The notes under the pieces are model-generated. The model worked only from the letters and a program-made list of their open reading frames with translations, was not told the DNA's origin and did no database searches. From contig NZ_PITQ01000014.1 of assembly GCF_002834385.1 (NCBI RefSeq), positions 1-64,000 on the forward strand: DNA of 64,000 nt, read 5' to 3'. The position numbers and the translations under genes were made by a program. Each line of letters begins with the position of its first letter. Within the stretch, counting starts at the first letter, position 1. The DNA is from Rahnella sp. AA (GTDB taxonomy: Bacteria; Pseudomonadota; Gammaproteobacteria; Enterobacterales; Enterobacteriaceae). This document shows, piece by piece, positions 55,648-64,000 of the stretch.

Positions 55648-57930
55648 TTAATGTTTCGCGGCGCTGATAAGCTCAAACAATACCACCGTGCGGGATGTGC
55701 AGATGTACTCACGGCCAAATTCAAAATTATGCTCGTTGACGTCATCGGGCTGGAAGGTATCGAAAATATGCCGCCAGCTTTCGCCGTGTGCAACGGAAGG
55801 CAGCGTGAACACAACGTCTTTGTGTGAGGCGTTGAACAGCAGTAGCACGGTGCTTAACGATCCCTGGCGCAGCAAACCTGTCGGCTGTGCCCGGCCATCG
55901 AGCAACATAGCGATGCATTTGGCATGCGGGTCTTTCCAGGCCGCATCGGTCATTTCAGCCCCCTGCGGCTGGAACCAGCTGACATCTTTCACACCCAGTT
56001 TTTCATGCAGTGCGCCGGTCAGAAAACGTCCGCGATGCAAAATGGGGAAGCGCTTACGCAGGGCAATCAGACGATAAGTGAACAGCAGAATCGCCTGACC
56101 TTTTTCCTCCACATTCCAGTTTACCCAGGCAATTTCGGTGTCCTGACAGTACGCATTGTTATTGCCGTTTTGCGAGCGTGCAAACTCATCGCCGGCGAGC
56201 AGCATAGGGGTGCCTTGCGAGAACATCAGGGTTGCCAGCATATTGCGCATCTGGCGCAGCCGCAGTTCATTAATCGCAGGATCATCACTCGGCCCCTCGA
56301 CACCATAGTTCGCTGAAATATTGTTATCACTGCCGTCTTTGCCATTTTCGCCGTTGGCTTCGTTGTGCTTACTGGCGTACGACACCCAGTCATTCAGCGT
56401 GAAACCGTCGTGGGCGGTAATAAAATTAACCGACGCGTAAGGTTTCCGCCCGCGATGATTGAACAGGTCCGCCGAGCCTGAAAGGCGTGTCGCAAACTGC
56501 GCCAGCTGTCCTTCGTCGCCGCGCCAGTATGTGCGCACGGTGTCACGGAAACGATCATTCCACTCCATCCATCCCGGTGGAAAACCACCAACCTGATAAC
56601 CCCCGGGGCCGCAGTCCCAGGGCTCTGCAATCAGTTTGCACTGGCTGAGGATCGGATCCTGACGGCAGGTGTCCAGAAACCCGCAGCCTTCGTCAAAACC
56701 GTAACTTTCACGCCCGAGAATGGTCGCCAGATCGAACCGGAAACCATCAACCTGCATTTCGGTGGCCCAGTAGCGCAGGGAGTCGGTCACCATCTGTAAT
56801 ACGCGCGGGTGGCTGAGGTTGAGCGTGTTTCCGGTACCGGTATCATTGATGTAATAGCGTTTGTTATCCGGCATCAGCCGGTAATAGCTGGCGTTATCGA
56901 TACCTTTGAAAGACAGCGTCGGGCCAAGTTCGTTACCTTCTGCCGTATGGTTGTAAACAACGTCCAGAATGACCTCAATGTTTGCCGCGTGAAACGTGGC
57001 AATCATCTGCTTAAATTCATTGACGGTGTGCGTCGCCATATATTGCGGGTGTGGCGCAAAGAAACTCAGTGTGTTGTAACCCCAGAAATTATGCAGCCCT
57101 TTATCCTGCAAATGGCGGTCATCGGTGAAGGCATGAACCGGCATCAGCTCGACCGACGTCACGCCCAGCGAGCGGATGTATTCTACGATGTGCGGCGTGC
57201 TCATGCCGGAAAACGTACCGCGCAAATGCTCGGGCACTGCCGGATGGCGCATGGTATAGCCACGTACATGCGTTTCATAAATCAGCGTCTTTTCCCACGG
57301 GATGTGTCTCTTGCGCGAACGCGCCCATGAAAACGCCGGGTCGATAACGCGGCATTTGGGCAGAAACTCTGCGCTGTCGCGGTTATCAATATGCAGGTCT
57401 TTCTTCGGGCTTTGCATGTCATAAGCGAACAGGGCATCGTCCCATTTCAGTTCGCCGACAATCTGTTTGGCGTAAGGATCAAGCAGCAGTTTGGCGGGGT
57501 TAAAGCGATGACCGTCGTGCGGGGCGTAAGGGCCATGAACGCGATAGGCATAAAGCAAGCCGGGGCGGGCATCCGGCAGATAGCCATGCCAGACCTCGTC
57601 GGTATATTCCGGCAGTTCGATCACGTCGAACTGTTCGCCATTTTCATTGAACAGGCACAATTCCACTTTAGTGGCGTTAGCGGAAAAGAGGGCGAAGTTT
57701 ACGCCCAGCCCGTCCCAGGTCGCGCCCAGAGGCACCGGTAATCCTTCACGCACCCGCGTGGTGTGCCCGGAATCAAAGCTGCGGACAATTTCGCCCTCAC
57801 TGTAGGGATGAATAATACGCACGCCAAATTCGTCTACGGCGATATCGACCTGTGTGTGGGATGGGATCGGATGAACGTCTTCCGTTTTTGCAGCGGGTTT
57901 ACTTATTTTACCTGACCGGGCCTTTGCCAT
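55648..57930 (-). CDS. glgX: Glycogen debranching enzyme GlgX (isoamylase type)
   Basis: A 760-residue alpha-1,6-glucosidase of family GH13 with an N-terminal CBM48 domain. Catalytic residues lie in VDGFRFDLATILG (nucleophile Asp), LIAEPWDCG (acid Glu) and NFITAHDGFTLND (Asp). The protein is about 100 residues longer than E. coli GlgX (about 658), with an extra basic N-terminus (MAKARSGKISKPAAKTE). It lies outside any glg operon, convergent with the azo-reductase gene. TreX of trehalose clusters is the closest alternative name. Confidence 0.9.
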   Translation of the reverse strand: MAKARSGKISKPAAKTEDVHPIPSHTQVDIAVDEFGVRIIHPYSEGEIVRSFDSGHTTRVREGLPVPLGATWDGLGVNFALFSANATKVELCLFNENGEQFDVIELPEYTDEVWHGYLPDARPGLLYAYRVHGPYAPHDGHRFNPAKLLLDPYAKQIVGELKWDDALFAYDMQSPKKDLHIDNRDSAEFLPKCRVIDPAFSWARSRKRHIPWEKTLIYETHVRGYTMRHPAVPEHLRGTFSGMSTPHIVEYIRSLGVTSVELMPVHAFTDDRHLQDKGLHNFWGYNTLSFFAPHPQYMATHTVNEFKQMIATFHAANIEVILDVVYNHTAEGNELGPTLSFKGIDNASYYRLMPDNKRYYINDTGTGNTLNLSHPRVLQMVTDSLRYWATEMQVDGFRFDLATILGRESYGFDEGCGFLDTCRQDPILSQCKLIAEPWDCGPGGYQVGGFPPGWMEWNDRFRDTVRTYWRGDEGQLAQFATRLSGSADLFNHRGRKPYASVNFITAHDGFTLNDWVSYASKHNEANGENGKDGSDNNISANYGVEGPSDDPAINELRLRQMRNMLATLMFSQGTPMLLAGDEFARSQNGNNNAYCQDTEIAWVNWNVEEKGQAILLFTYRLIALRKRFPILHRGRFLTGALHEKLGVKDVSWFQPQGAEMTDAAWKDPHAKCIAMLLDGRAQPTGLLRQGSLSTVLLLFNASHKDVVFTLPSVAHGESWRHIFDTFQPDDVNEHNFEFGREYICTSRTVVLFELISAAKH

Positions 57931-58142
57931 ACTCGACTTTGCTCCATTTCAGTGAAATCTGACAAAAAATGCGAAAGCATGCTATCTGCGCAGCACAGAC
58001 CATATCAACGAGTGTAGACCGGACTTGGGAACTTCACTCGGAAACCGCCGAAAAGCTGTACAAGCTGGGGGGCATCGCCGATAGTGAAAACGAAAAAAAT
58101 TAGCCTGCAAGTTATTATGACTCTTCATCCAAAGGAACCCTC

Positions 58143-59087
58143 ATGACCATCGCGTTACTCAGCCATGTTGAACTTGATGCTGGCTACCCTGACCGGTTAG
58201 AAGCCGCCGGGTATTCCCTGCATTTCGCCACCACGCCGGAACAACGTGTCAACCTTGATCCGCAAATCGCCCGGACAATTCGCGCCATCCTGACCATCGG
58301 CACAATCGGAGTGAGTGCAGCGGAAATCGCCGCATTGCCTGCGCTGGAAATCATCTGTGCGCAAGGGGTTGGCTTTGAACATATCGACACGGTGGCGGCA
58401 AAGCAGCGCGGTATTCAGGTGACGCACGGGCCGGGCACTAACAGCTCTTCGGTGGTGGATCATACGCTGGCATTGATGCTGGCGATTACCCGTCGAATTC
58501 CACAGTTTGATGCCGCCGTTCGTGCCGGAGAATGGAAAAAAACGCGCTGGAACGTGGACGGAATGTCAGGCAAACGGCTTGGGATTATCGGGCTGGGAAA
58601 CATCGGTGCGCAGATTGCACGCCGCGCGGCTGGCGGGTTTGACATGGAAGTGGGGTATCACAACCGTCGTCCGCAGGAAAACAGCCCGTACCATTATTTC
58701 GACAGCGTTGCCGGGCTGGCCGCCTGGGCTGATTATCTTGTCGTCGCCACACCTGGCGGTGCTAATACCACGCGGCTGGTGAATGCGGAGGTTTTGAAAG
58801 CGCTGGGGGAAAGCGGTTATCTGATTAATATTTCGCGGGGCAGCGTGGTAGACAGCGATGCGCTGATCGCCAGCCTGCAACGTCGTGAAATCGCCGGTGC
58901 CGCATTGGACGTGGTGGACGGAGAACCGAAAGTCCCTGCAGAAATGCTGGCGCTGGATAATCTGGTGCTGACCCCGCATGTTGCCGGACGCTCGCCGGAG
59001 TCGGTGGAGAACATGATGACGCTGGTGTTATCAAACCTCGGGGCACACTTTTCCGGAAAACCGGTGATGACGCCGGTGCCTGAATAA
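58143..59087 (+). CDS. D-isomer-specific 2-hydroxyacid dehydrogenase
   Basis: A 314-residue NAD(P)-dependent dehydrogenase of the glyoxylate/hydroxypyruvate reductase type. The Rossmann motif GLGNIGAQIARRA is at about residues 150-162. The catalytic Arg is in NISRGSVVD, Glu in VVDGEPKVP and His in TPHVAGRS. AAAGGA before the ATG is a good ribosome site. The substrate is not identifiable. It is followed by a terminator and then cbl. Confidence 0.9.
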   Translation: MTIALLSHVELDAGYPDRLEAAGYSLHFATTPEQRVNLDPQIARTIRAILTIGTIGVSAAEIAALPALEIICAQGVGFEHIDTVAAKQRGIQVTHGPGTNSSSVVDHTLALMLAITRRIPQFDAAVRAGEWKKTRWNVDGMSGKRLGIIGLGNIGAQIARRAAGGFDMEVGYHNRRPQENSPYHYFDSVAGLAAWADYLVVATPGGANTTRLVNAEVLKALGESGYLINISRGSVVDSDALIASLQRREIAGAALDVVDGEPKVPAEMLALDNLVLTPHVAGRSPESVENMMTLVLSNLGAHFSGKPVMTPVPE

Positions 59088-59115
59088 TTTTTTCGCTGAT
59101 ATTAATATGATGTTT

Positions 59116-59142
59116 TAAAACGCCACTCGCTGGCGTTTTTTT
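59116..59142 (+). terminator. Terminator after 2-hydroxyacid dehydrogenase gene
   Basis: Stem AAAACGCCA/TGGCGTTTT with a 5-base loop followed by T's. Confidence 0.92.
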
Positions 59143-59271
59143 ATGGTGGCGAAATGCAGAGCGCTTCCACCTATAGTCATAAAAAGCATAAGTAACCGTT
59201 TTTTCGTATTTGTCTGGCATAGCAACAGATCGTAACAATAGGGTTTTCGGTAAGCTAAGAGGCAGACAGCG

Positions 59272-60225
59272 GTGAACTTTCAACAACTCAAAATTATACG
59301 GGAATCAGCACGGTGCAATTATAACCTGACTGAAGTCTCGAACATGCTATTCACATCGCAGTCGGGCGTCAGCCGCCATATCCGTGAACTGGAAGATGAA
59401 CTGGGCGTAGAGATCTTTATCCGCCGTGGAAAGCGCTTACTGGGGCTGACGGAGCCGGGTAAAGAGTTGCTGGCAGTTGCCGAGCGGATCCTCAATGAAG
59501 CGCAAAACATCCGTCGTCTGGCCGACGTTTTTTCAAAAGAAGACGCGGGTGTGCTGACTATTGCGACCACGCATACGCAGGCGCGTTACAGCCTGCCGAA
59601 AGTGATCAAAGCCTTCCGGGCGATTTATCCGGGCGTGCGGCTGGAACTTCATCAGGGCTCGCCCCAGGAAGTGCTGGCCATGCTGCTGAGCGGGCAGGCG
59701 GATGTGGGGATCGCCAGTGAAAAGCTGATGAATGATCCCTCTGTGGCTGCGTTTACATATTACCGGTGGCATCACGCAGTTGTCGTGCCACCGGGACACC
59801 CGCTGACGTTGCAACATCCGCTGACGTTGCAGCACCTCAGCGAACAGCCGCTGATCACCTATCGTCAGGGGATTACCGGGCGCTCGCGTCTGGATGATGC
59901 GTTCACCCGTGCGGCGCTCAACGCGGATATTGTTCTCAGCGCGCAGGATTCAGACGTGATTAAAACGTATGTAGAGCTGGGATTAGGCGTCGGGATCCTG
60001 GCGGATAAAGCCTATGATCCTGTCCGTGATACTGGCCTTCAGCTGATTAATGCCGAGCATTTATTTGAAGGTAATACGGTCTGGCTGGGGCTTAAAAAAG
60101 CGCAACTGCAGAGAAACTACGTGTGGCGATTTATCGAATTATGTAATCCGGGGTTATCCGTGAACGACATCAAGGAGAAGGTGTTTGCGGTGGGGGATGA
60201 GCCGGTGATCGACTATCAAATTTGA
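59272..60225 (+). CDS. cbl: LysR-type sulfur-starvation regulator Cbl
   Basis: A CysB-like regulator of 317 residues that aligns nearly end to end with E. coli Cbl, which activates taurine and sulfonate use genes (tau, ssu) when sulfate is short. The N-terminal helix-turn-helix contains NLTEVSNMLFTSQSGVSRHI, and the effector domain has TIATTHTQARYSLP and LITYRQGITGRS. The start is GTG, with AGAGG nine bases upstream. In E. coli cbl is beside nac; here it follows a dehydrogenase gene, and no sulfonate genes are adjacent. Confidence 0.93.
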   Translation: MNFQQLKIIRESARCNYNLTEVSNMLFTSQSGVSRHIRELEDELGVEIFIRRGKRLLGLTEPGKELLAVAERILNEAQNIRRLADVFSKEDAGVLTIATTHTQARYSLPKVIKAFRAIYPGVRLELHQGSPQEVLAMLLSGQADVGIASEKLMNDPSVAAFTYYRWHHAVVVPPGHPLTLQHPLTLQHLSEQPLITYRQGITGRSRLDDAFTRAALNADIVLSAQDSDVIKTYVELGLGVGILADKAYDPVRDTGLQLINAEHLFEGNTVWLGLKKAQLQRNYVWRFIELCNPGLSVNDIKEKVFAVGDEPVIDYQI

Positions 60226-60230
60226 GTGTA

Positions 60231-60253
60231 TGAGGCGTTATACGGACGCCTCA
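60231..60253. terminator. Hairpin between cbl and quinone oxidoreductase gene
   Basis: Perfect 8-bp arms TGAGGCGT/ACGCCTCA with a 7-base loop between convergent stops. The following T-run is interrupted, so termination strength is uncertain. Confidence 0.6.
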
Positions 60254-60285
60254 TCACTTCAACTTTTCAGAGGTTACAACCGTTT

Positions 60286-61266
60286 TCACGGCACCAGTAC
60301 GATTTTCCCGACGTTCAGGCCGTCTTCCATACGTTTATGCGCGGCTGCGGCGTCGGCGAGCGGGAATACGCTGTCGATAATGGGCGTCAGGCCATCTTCG
60401 CCGAAATGCGCTAACCAGCGTTCTTTAAAGCGGCGGGACATGTCGTGTTTGACCTCCTGCGTGCGGGATTTCATTACTGTGCCAATAATCTGCAAATGGC
60501 GGTACAGCAGGCGATCCAGCGGGATTTTTGCATTTTCTATGCCGCCCATAATCCCTATCTGAACCAGCCTGCCACCGAAGTTGAGCGCGTTAACGTTGCG
60601 TTCAAAGTACGGCGCCCCGATGAAGTCGAGAATAACGTCCACGCCGCGGCCACCGGTCAGGCGGGAAACTTCTTCTGCAAAATCTTCATTCACGTAATCA
60701 ATCGCGTGGTCGGCACCCATACGGCGGACCAGTTCGTGGGCGGATGCCTGTGCGGTGGTGATCACCGTTGCACCAAGGGCGTGAGCGAGTTGTACCGCTG
60801 CGCCGCCTACACCTCCTGCTCCGGCGTGGATCAAAACGGTTTCGCCGGTTTGCAGTTTGCCCAGATGAATCAGCGCCTCATTGGCGGTGACAAAAACTTC
60901 AGTAACCGCGGCGGCATGAATGTAGTCCAGGCCTTCAGGAACGGGCATTGCCATACGGTAATCAATACGGGAAATTTCCGCGTAAGCACCACCGCCGACG
61001 ATCCCCATCACGCGGTCTCCCACGGCGTAGCCCTGCACTTTTTCGCCGATGGCAATGACATCACCGGCAATTTCCAGACCCATGATCGTGGAATCCCCAA
61101 AGTCTGGCCGTCCGTAACCGCCTTTACGGTGCGTGAGGTCAGCGCGGTTAACGCCTGCCGCGCGGGTGCGGACGAGCAGGTCGTAAGGGCGAACTTCCGG
61201 TACGGGAGTTTCGCTGAGTTTCAGGACATCTGCTGCGCCGAACTGGTCAAAAGTGATCGCTTTCAT
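60286..61266 (-). CDS. Quinone oxidoreductase-type zinc-independent MDR protein
   Basis: A 326-residue medium-chain dehydrogenase/reductase of the NADPH:quinone oxidoreductase group. The NADPH fold contains VLIHAGAGGVGGAAVQLAHALGA; the catalytic zinc ligands of alcohol dehydrogenases are not seen. It is last in a three-gene unit after a semialdehyde dehydrogenase and a CMD-family protein. A strong hairpin lies between it and the CMD gene. Substrate unknown. Confidence 0.88.
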   Translation of the reverse strand: MKAITFDQFGAADVLKLSETPVPEVRPYDLLVRTRAAGVNRADLTHRKGGYGRPDFGDSTIMGLEIAGDVIAIGEKVQGYAVGDRVMGIVGGGAYAEISRIDYRMAMPVPEGLDYIHAAAVTEVFVTANEALIHLGKLQTGETVLIHAGAGGVGGAAVQLAHALGATVITTAQASAHELVRRMGADHAIDYVNEDFAEEVSRLTGGRGVDVILDFIGAPYFERNVNALNFGGRLVQIGIMGGIENAKIPLDRLLYRHLQIIGTVMKSRTQEVKHDMSRRFKERWLAHFGEDGLTPIIDSVFPLADAAAAHKRMEDGLNVGKIVLVP

Positions 61267-61297
61267 ACTGTGTTATCTCCAAAAAATTGAAAAAGGT

Positions 61298-61330
61298 CGC
61301 CGCCGGGCGTAATGCAAAAACCCGGCGGCG
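61298..61330 (-). terminator. Strong hairpin inside the oxidoreductase operon
   Basis: Perfect 10-bp GC-rich arms CGCCGCCGGG/CCCGGCGGCG with a 13-base loop. On the minus strand it is followed by ACCTTTTTCAATTTTTT, between the CMD and quinone oxidoreductase genes. It probably terminates a share of transcripts, uncoupling the last gene from the first two. Confidence 0.7.
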
Positions 61331-61335
61331 GGAAA

Positions 61336-61668
61336 TCAGGCGGTCTGGTCGTCCGCAAGCGTGGCGTTGGCATAAGCGGACGCCGTGATTGCTGCCGGGA
61401 AACCGGCGTAAAACGCCAGATGCGTGATGACTTCGCTCAGTTCGGCCTGAGTCAGGCCATTCTCAATACCACGACGCAGATGAGCGGGCAGTTCGTTAGC
61501 ATGATTCAGCGCAATCAGGCAGGCGATGGTGATCAGGCTGCGGTCACGCGGTGCCAGGCTGGCATCCGCCCAGACATCCGAATACAACGGCTGCTCGACA
61601 AAATCCGCCAGTTTTGGTGTGAAAGGGCGAGCCGCCGCGCGAGGGCTGGTGAAATCGATTGTTTTCAT
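61336..61668 (-). CDS. Carboxymuconolactone decarboxylase (CMD) family protein
   Basis: A small all-helical protein of 110 residues with the CMD signature region APRDRSLITIACLIALNHANELPAHLRRGIENG. The C-x-x-C pair of AhpD peroxidases is absent, so a peroxidase role is unlikely and a decarboxylase/isomerase-like role remains open. It lies 24 bases after the semialdehyde dehydrogenase gene on the same strand. Confidence 0.87.
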   Translation of the reverse strand: MKTIDFTSPRAAARPFTPKLADFVEQPLYSDVWADASLAPRDRSLITIACLIALNHANELPAHLRRGIENGLTQAELSEVITHLAFYAGFPAAITASAYANATLADDQTA

Positions 61669-61692
61669 GATGTTTTCCTTTTTGTTATTAAC

Positions 61693-63132
61693 TCAGATCT
61701 GGCTGATGAATTTGTTTGTCAGGTAATGACCAATGCCCTCGGTACCGCCTTCGGAGCCGTGGCCGCTCTCTTTCATGCCGCCGAACGGCAGTTCGGTGGC
61801 AATAATCCGGTACTGGTTGATGCCGATCATGCCCGCTTCCAGACGGTCGCCGACATCAATGGCGGTGCGTGCATCGCGGGTAAAGGCATAAGCGGAAAGG
61901 GCGTATGGCAGGCGGTTTGCCTCAGCGAGCCCGTCTTCTTGCGTGTCGAACGGGCGCATGACGGCTATCGGGCCAAACGGCTCTTCATGCATGATACGGG
62001 CAGTCATCGGGACGTCGGCAAGCACGGTGGGTTCGAAGAAAAAGCCCGGCCTGTCGATACGTTTGCCGCCGGTCAGCACTTTCGCGCCTTGTGCGACGGC
62101 ATCGGCGACCAGCGACGCCATTTTGTCCAGCTGGCGCTGACTGGCTAACGGCCCGACCTGCGTCCCTTCTTCCAGACCGTCGCCGATGATTAATTTTTCG
62201 GTGGCCGCGACAAACAGCTCAACAAAGCGGTCATACGCGTCGCGCTGGATCAGGAAACGGGTGGATGAGATGCAAATCTGGCCCGTTCCGCGGAAACGGT
62301 TGGCTGCGCCGCCTGTCGCTGCTGCTTCGATGTCAGCATCTTCAAAGACCAGTACCGGGCCGTGGCCGCCGAGTTCGAGGGTGATCGGCTTGACGCCTGC
62401 GGCGGCGCGTTCTGAAAGCAGACGTCCGACGGGGATTGAACCGGTGAATGCGACTTTGCGGATAACCGGCGAGGCAATCAGTTTGGCGGAGACTTTATCC
62501 GGCACGCCGAAGACAATCTGAAGTACGCCTTTTGGCAGACCTGCGTCGTCGAGGCAGCGGGCAAGCGCCAGCGCGGTGGCCGGGCTTTCTTCACCGGGTT
62601 TGAGAATGACGCTGCAACCGGCGGCCAGCGCGGCAGAAAGTTTACGGGCCGGGGTGATCGCCGGGAAATTCCAAGGAGTAAATGCGGCGACCGGGCCGAT
62701 GGCCTGTTTTTTTACCATCTGCAATACACCGGGGCGATTTGCCGGTACGACGCGACCGTTGATGCGACGTGCCTCCTCGGCGAACCATTCGAAGTATTCT
62801 GCGGCGCGCAGAACTTCATCGCGGCTTTCGGCCAGCGGTTTGCCTTCTTCGAGCGTCATTAATGTGGCGATGTGTTCAGCGCGTTCACGCATCAGTGCGG
62901 CGGCATTTTTCATTATCCGGGCGCGTTCAGCCGGAACCGTGTTACGCCAGATTTCAAAGCTGTCGCGTGCAACATCGAGCGCCAGATCCAAATCTGCGTC
63001 GGTTGCCAGCGGCAATCTGCCGAGCGTTGTGCCGTTAGCCGGGTTGATGACGGCCACGGTATCGCGGTCGCCAGCCGTCACATTTGTGCCATTGATGAAC
63101 AGGTAAAGCGGGTCGTAAGTGAAAGTTTTCAT
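61693..63132 (-). CDS. NAD(P)-dependent succinate-semialdehyde dehydrogenase-like aldehyde dehydrogenase
   Basis: A 479-residue aldehyde dehydrogenase of the GabD/SSADH class. The catalytic glutamate is in TLELGGHGPVLV and the cysteine in FRGTGQICISSTRFL. The NAD fold contains AFTGSIPVGRLL, and TPWNFPA is conserved. The aldehyde is not known; succinate semialdehyde or a similar short omega-acid aldehyde is likely. It heads the unit with the CMD and quinone oxidoreductase genes and is divergent from a LysR gene. Confidence 0.9.
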   Translation of the reverse strand: MKTFTYDPLYLFINGTNVTAGDRDTVAVINPANGTTLGRLPLATDADLDLALDVARDSFEIWRNTVPAERARIMKNAAALMRERAEHIATLMTLEEGKPLAESRDEVLRAAEYFEWFAEEARRINGRVVPANRPGVLQMVKKQAIGPVAAFTPWNFPAITPARKLSAALAAGCSVILKPGEESPATALALARCLDDAGLPKGVLQIVFGVPDKVSAKLIASPVIRKVAFTGSIPVGRLLSERAAAGVKPITLELGGHGPVLVFEDADIEAAATGGAANRFRGTGQICISSTRFLIQRDAYDRFVELFVAATEKLIIGDGLEEGTQVGPLASQRQLDKMASLVADAVAQGAKVLTGGKRIDRPGFFFEPTVLADVPMTARIMHEEPFGPIAVMRPFDTQEDGLAEANRLPYALSAYAFTRDARTAIDVGDRLEAGMIGINQYRIIATELPFGGMKESGHGSEGGTEGIGHYLTNKFISQI

Positions 63133-63249
63133 GTTCTTCTTCTCCGGGTTAATCGTGTCTGTAGACTTGCTGTGAGAAGAATATTAGGGTGAGAGCGCAT
63201 GGCTGATAAGACAGATTCTCCCCACAACCGCTATGCAAGGAATGCACAA

Positions 63250-64000
63250 ATGCAATCAGAAAAATTCGCGGAGTTCCTGGGTGTTTTCGTTGATGTGGCG
63301 CGTGAGAACAGTTTCTCCGGTGCCGGACGGCGGCGGGGGCGCACGCCATCGTCCATCGGGCGTCAGATTGATGCGCTGGAGGATTATCTTGATACGCCGC
63401 TGTTTTTGCGTTCGACCCGGCATCTGACGCTGACCGACGCGGGCGAAGCGTTGCTGATCCGCGCCAGACAAATTCTTGATTCACTGGCCGATGCCCGGCA
63501 GGAGCTGGCGTCAATGAAAGGCGCCGTCACCGGTATTCTGCGCATTGCCTGTTACCCGACATTTGGCAAACGTTATGTATTACCGGCGATGGCGCAGCTT
63601 TCGCGTTTGCACCCGGAGTTACGGCTGGAGCTGGATCTGACCGAACGTCTGGCTGACCCGGTAGCTGAACGGCTGGATCTGGTGATCCGTATCGGGGATA
63701 TAGCGGACAGCACGCTGATCGGCAGCCGCATTGCTGTACAAAAGCGGGTGTTATGCGCCAGCCCCGTATATCTGGAACAGGCAGGAGTGCCCGCTTCGCA
63801 GGCGGATATGGTCACACATCGTCTGATCGACAAGCTCCACGGTTCCGACTTGTTGGGTTGGTCGGATGTGCTCGGGCACCCGACCCGCGTCGCCAGCCTT
63901 CCGCCGGTATTTGGCTGTGATGATTTCGAAGGTATGCGGCAGGCCGCAGTGGAAGGATTCGGTATCGCGTGGCTCCCGGATTGGGTGGTCGGGCAGGATG
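63250..64000 (+). CDS. LysR-family regulator, cut by the window end
   Basis: The first 250 codons of a LysR regulator run open to the right edge. The N-terminal helix-turn-helix region reads NSFSGAGRRRGRTPSSIGRQIDALEDYL. The recognition helix is more basic than usual (GRRRGRTPSSIG). The effector domain begins ILRIACYPTFGKRYVLP. AAGGA eight bases before the ATG at 63250 favours this start; an in-frame ATG exists at 63199. It is divergent from the semialdehyde dehydrogenase operon, which it most likely controls. Confidence 0.88.
   Translation, partial: MQSEKFAEFLGVFVDVARENSFSGAGRRRGRTPSSIGRQIDALEDYLDTPLFLRSTRHLTLTDAGEALLIRARQILDSLADARQELASMKGAVTGILRIACYPTFGKRYVLPAMAQLSRLHPELRLELDLTERLADPVAERLDLVIRIGDIADSTLIGSRIAVQKRVLCASPVYLEQAGVPASQADMVTHRLIDKLHGSDLLGWSDVLGHPTRVASLPPVFGCDDFEGMRQAAVEGFGIAWLPDWVVGQD

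Noticed and set aside
59796-59840. Near-identical 15-base tandem repeat in cbl encoding HPLTLQ twice
   Set aside because: E. coli Cbl has PLT...PLT at the same place with the same total length, so this is not a recent duplication or insertion.

Overview
The window is chromosomal DNA of a gammaproteobacterium in the order Enterobacterales. Core proteins (HemA, PrfA, KdsA, Prs, PntAB, UspE, FNR, DauA, Cbl) read almost residue for residue like their Escherichia coli counterparts. The gene neighbourhoods differ from E. coli, and the accessory gene mix fits a Yersiniaceae-type environmental genus such as Rahnella or Serratia. The genus is inferred from memory of gene content, not from a search. 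I found no rRNA, tRNA, CRISPR array, insertion sequence, phage gene or obvious pseudogene.

Layout. (1) 0.4-15 kb: ychF and pth, normally adjacent in E. coli, are separated by about 12.9 kb. That segment holds a SulP transporter, a four-gene amino-sugar cluster (SSS symporter, NagB-like deaminase, NagA-like deacetylase, ROK regulator) and a four-gene operon of three SPFH (HflK/HflC-like) membrane proteins plus a P-type metal ATPase. (2) 15-24 kb: conserved housekeeping block ychH / prs-ispE-lolB / hemA-prfA-prmC-sirB2-sirB1-kdsA. (3) 24-31 kb: dauA, displaced from its E. coli position next to prs, a diguanylate cyclase, and a periplasmic three-subunit gluconate-2-dehydrogenase-type enzyme preceded by a GlcG/HbpS-like gene. 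(4) 31.5-42 kb: aegA, then a six-gene operon for oligopeptide uptake ending in a D-aminopeptidase-like serine hydrolase, with a divergent M19 dipeptidase. Together they look like a scavenging route for D-residue-containing peptides. (5) 42-54 kb: ydgH, pntAB, uspE, fnr, a TerC-family gene, a probable glucosyl-3-phosphoglycerate synthase with its HAD phosphatase (compatible-solute synthesis), smrA and an ApbE-type flavin transferase. (6) 54-64 kb: two LysR-linked oxidoreductase loci around glgX, a 2-hydroxyacid dehydrogenase and cbl. A semialdehyde dehydrogenase / CMD-family / quinone oxidoreductase operon faces a LysR gene cut by the window edge.

The best candidate for an undescribed system is the operon at 8.3-14.3 kb. 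Three SPFH scaffolds, one with seven predicted membrane helices and one with a run of 14 histidines, are translationally coupled to each other and followed at once by a P1B-type ATPase without its own soluble metal-binding domain. This suggests a membrane-microdomain-organised metal pump. The second candidate is the D-peptide scavenging cluster, the third the glucosylglycerate-type pair.

Intergenic DNA holds many clear intrinsic terminators, a CRP-like site plus a 31-nt palindrome before the amino-sugar operon, an FNR box before fnr, and several unexplained hairpins listed as findings. Start codons were moved from the longest reading frame wherever a Shine-Dalgarno sequence or family length argued for it.
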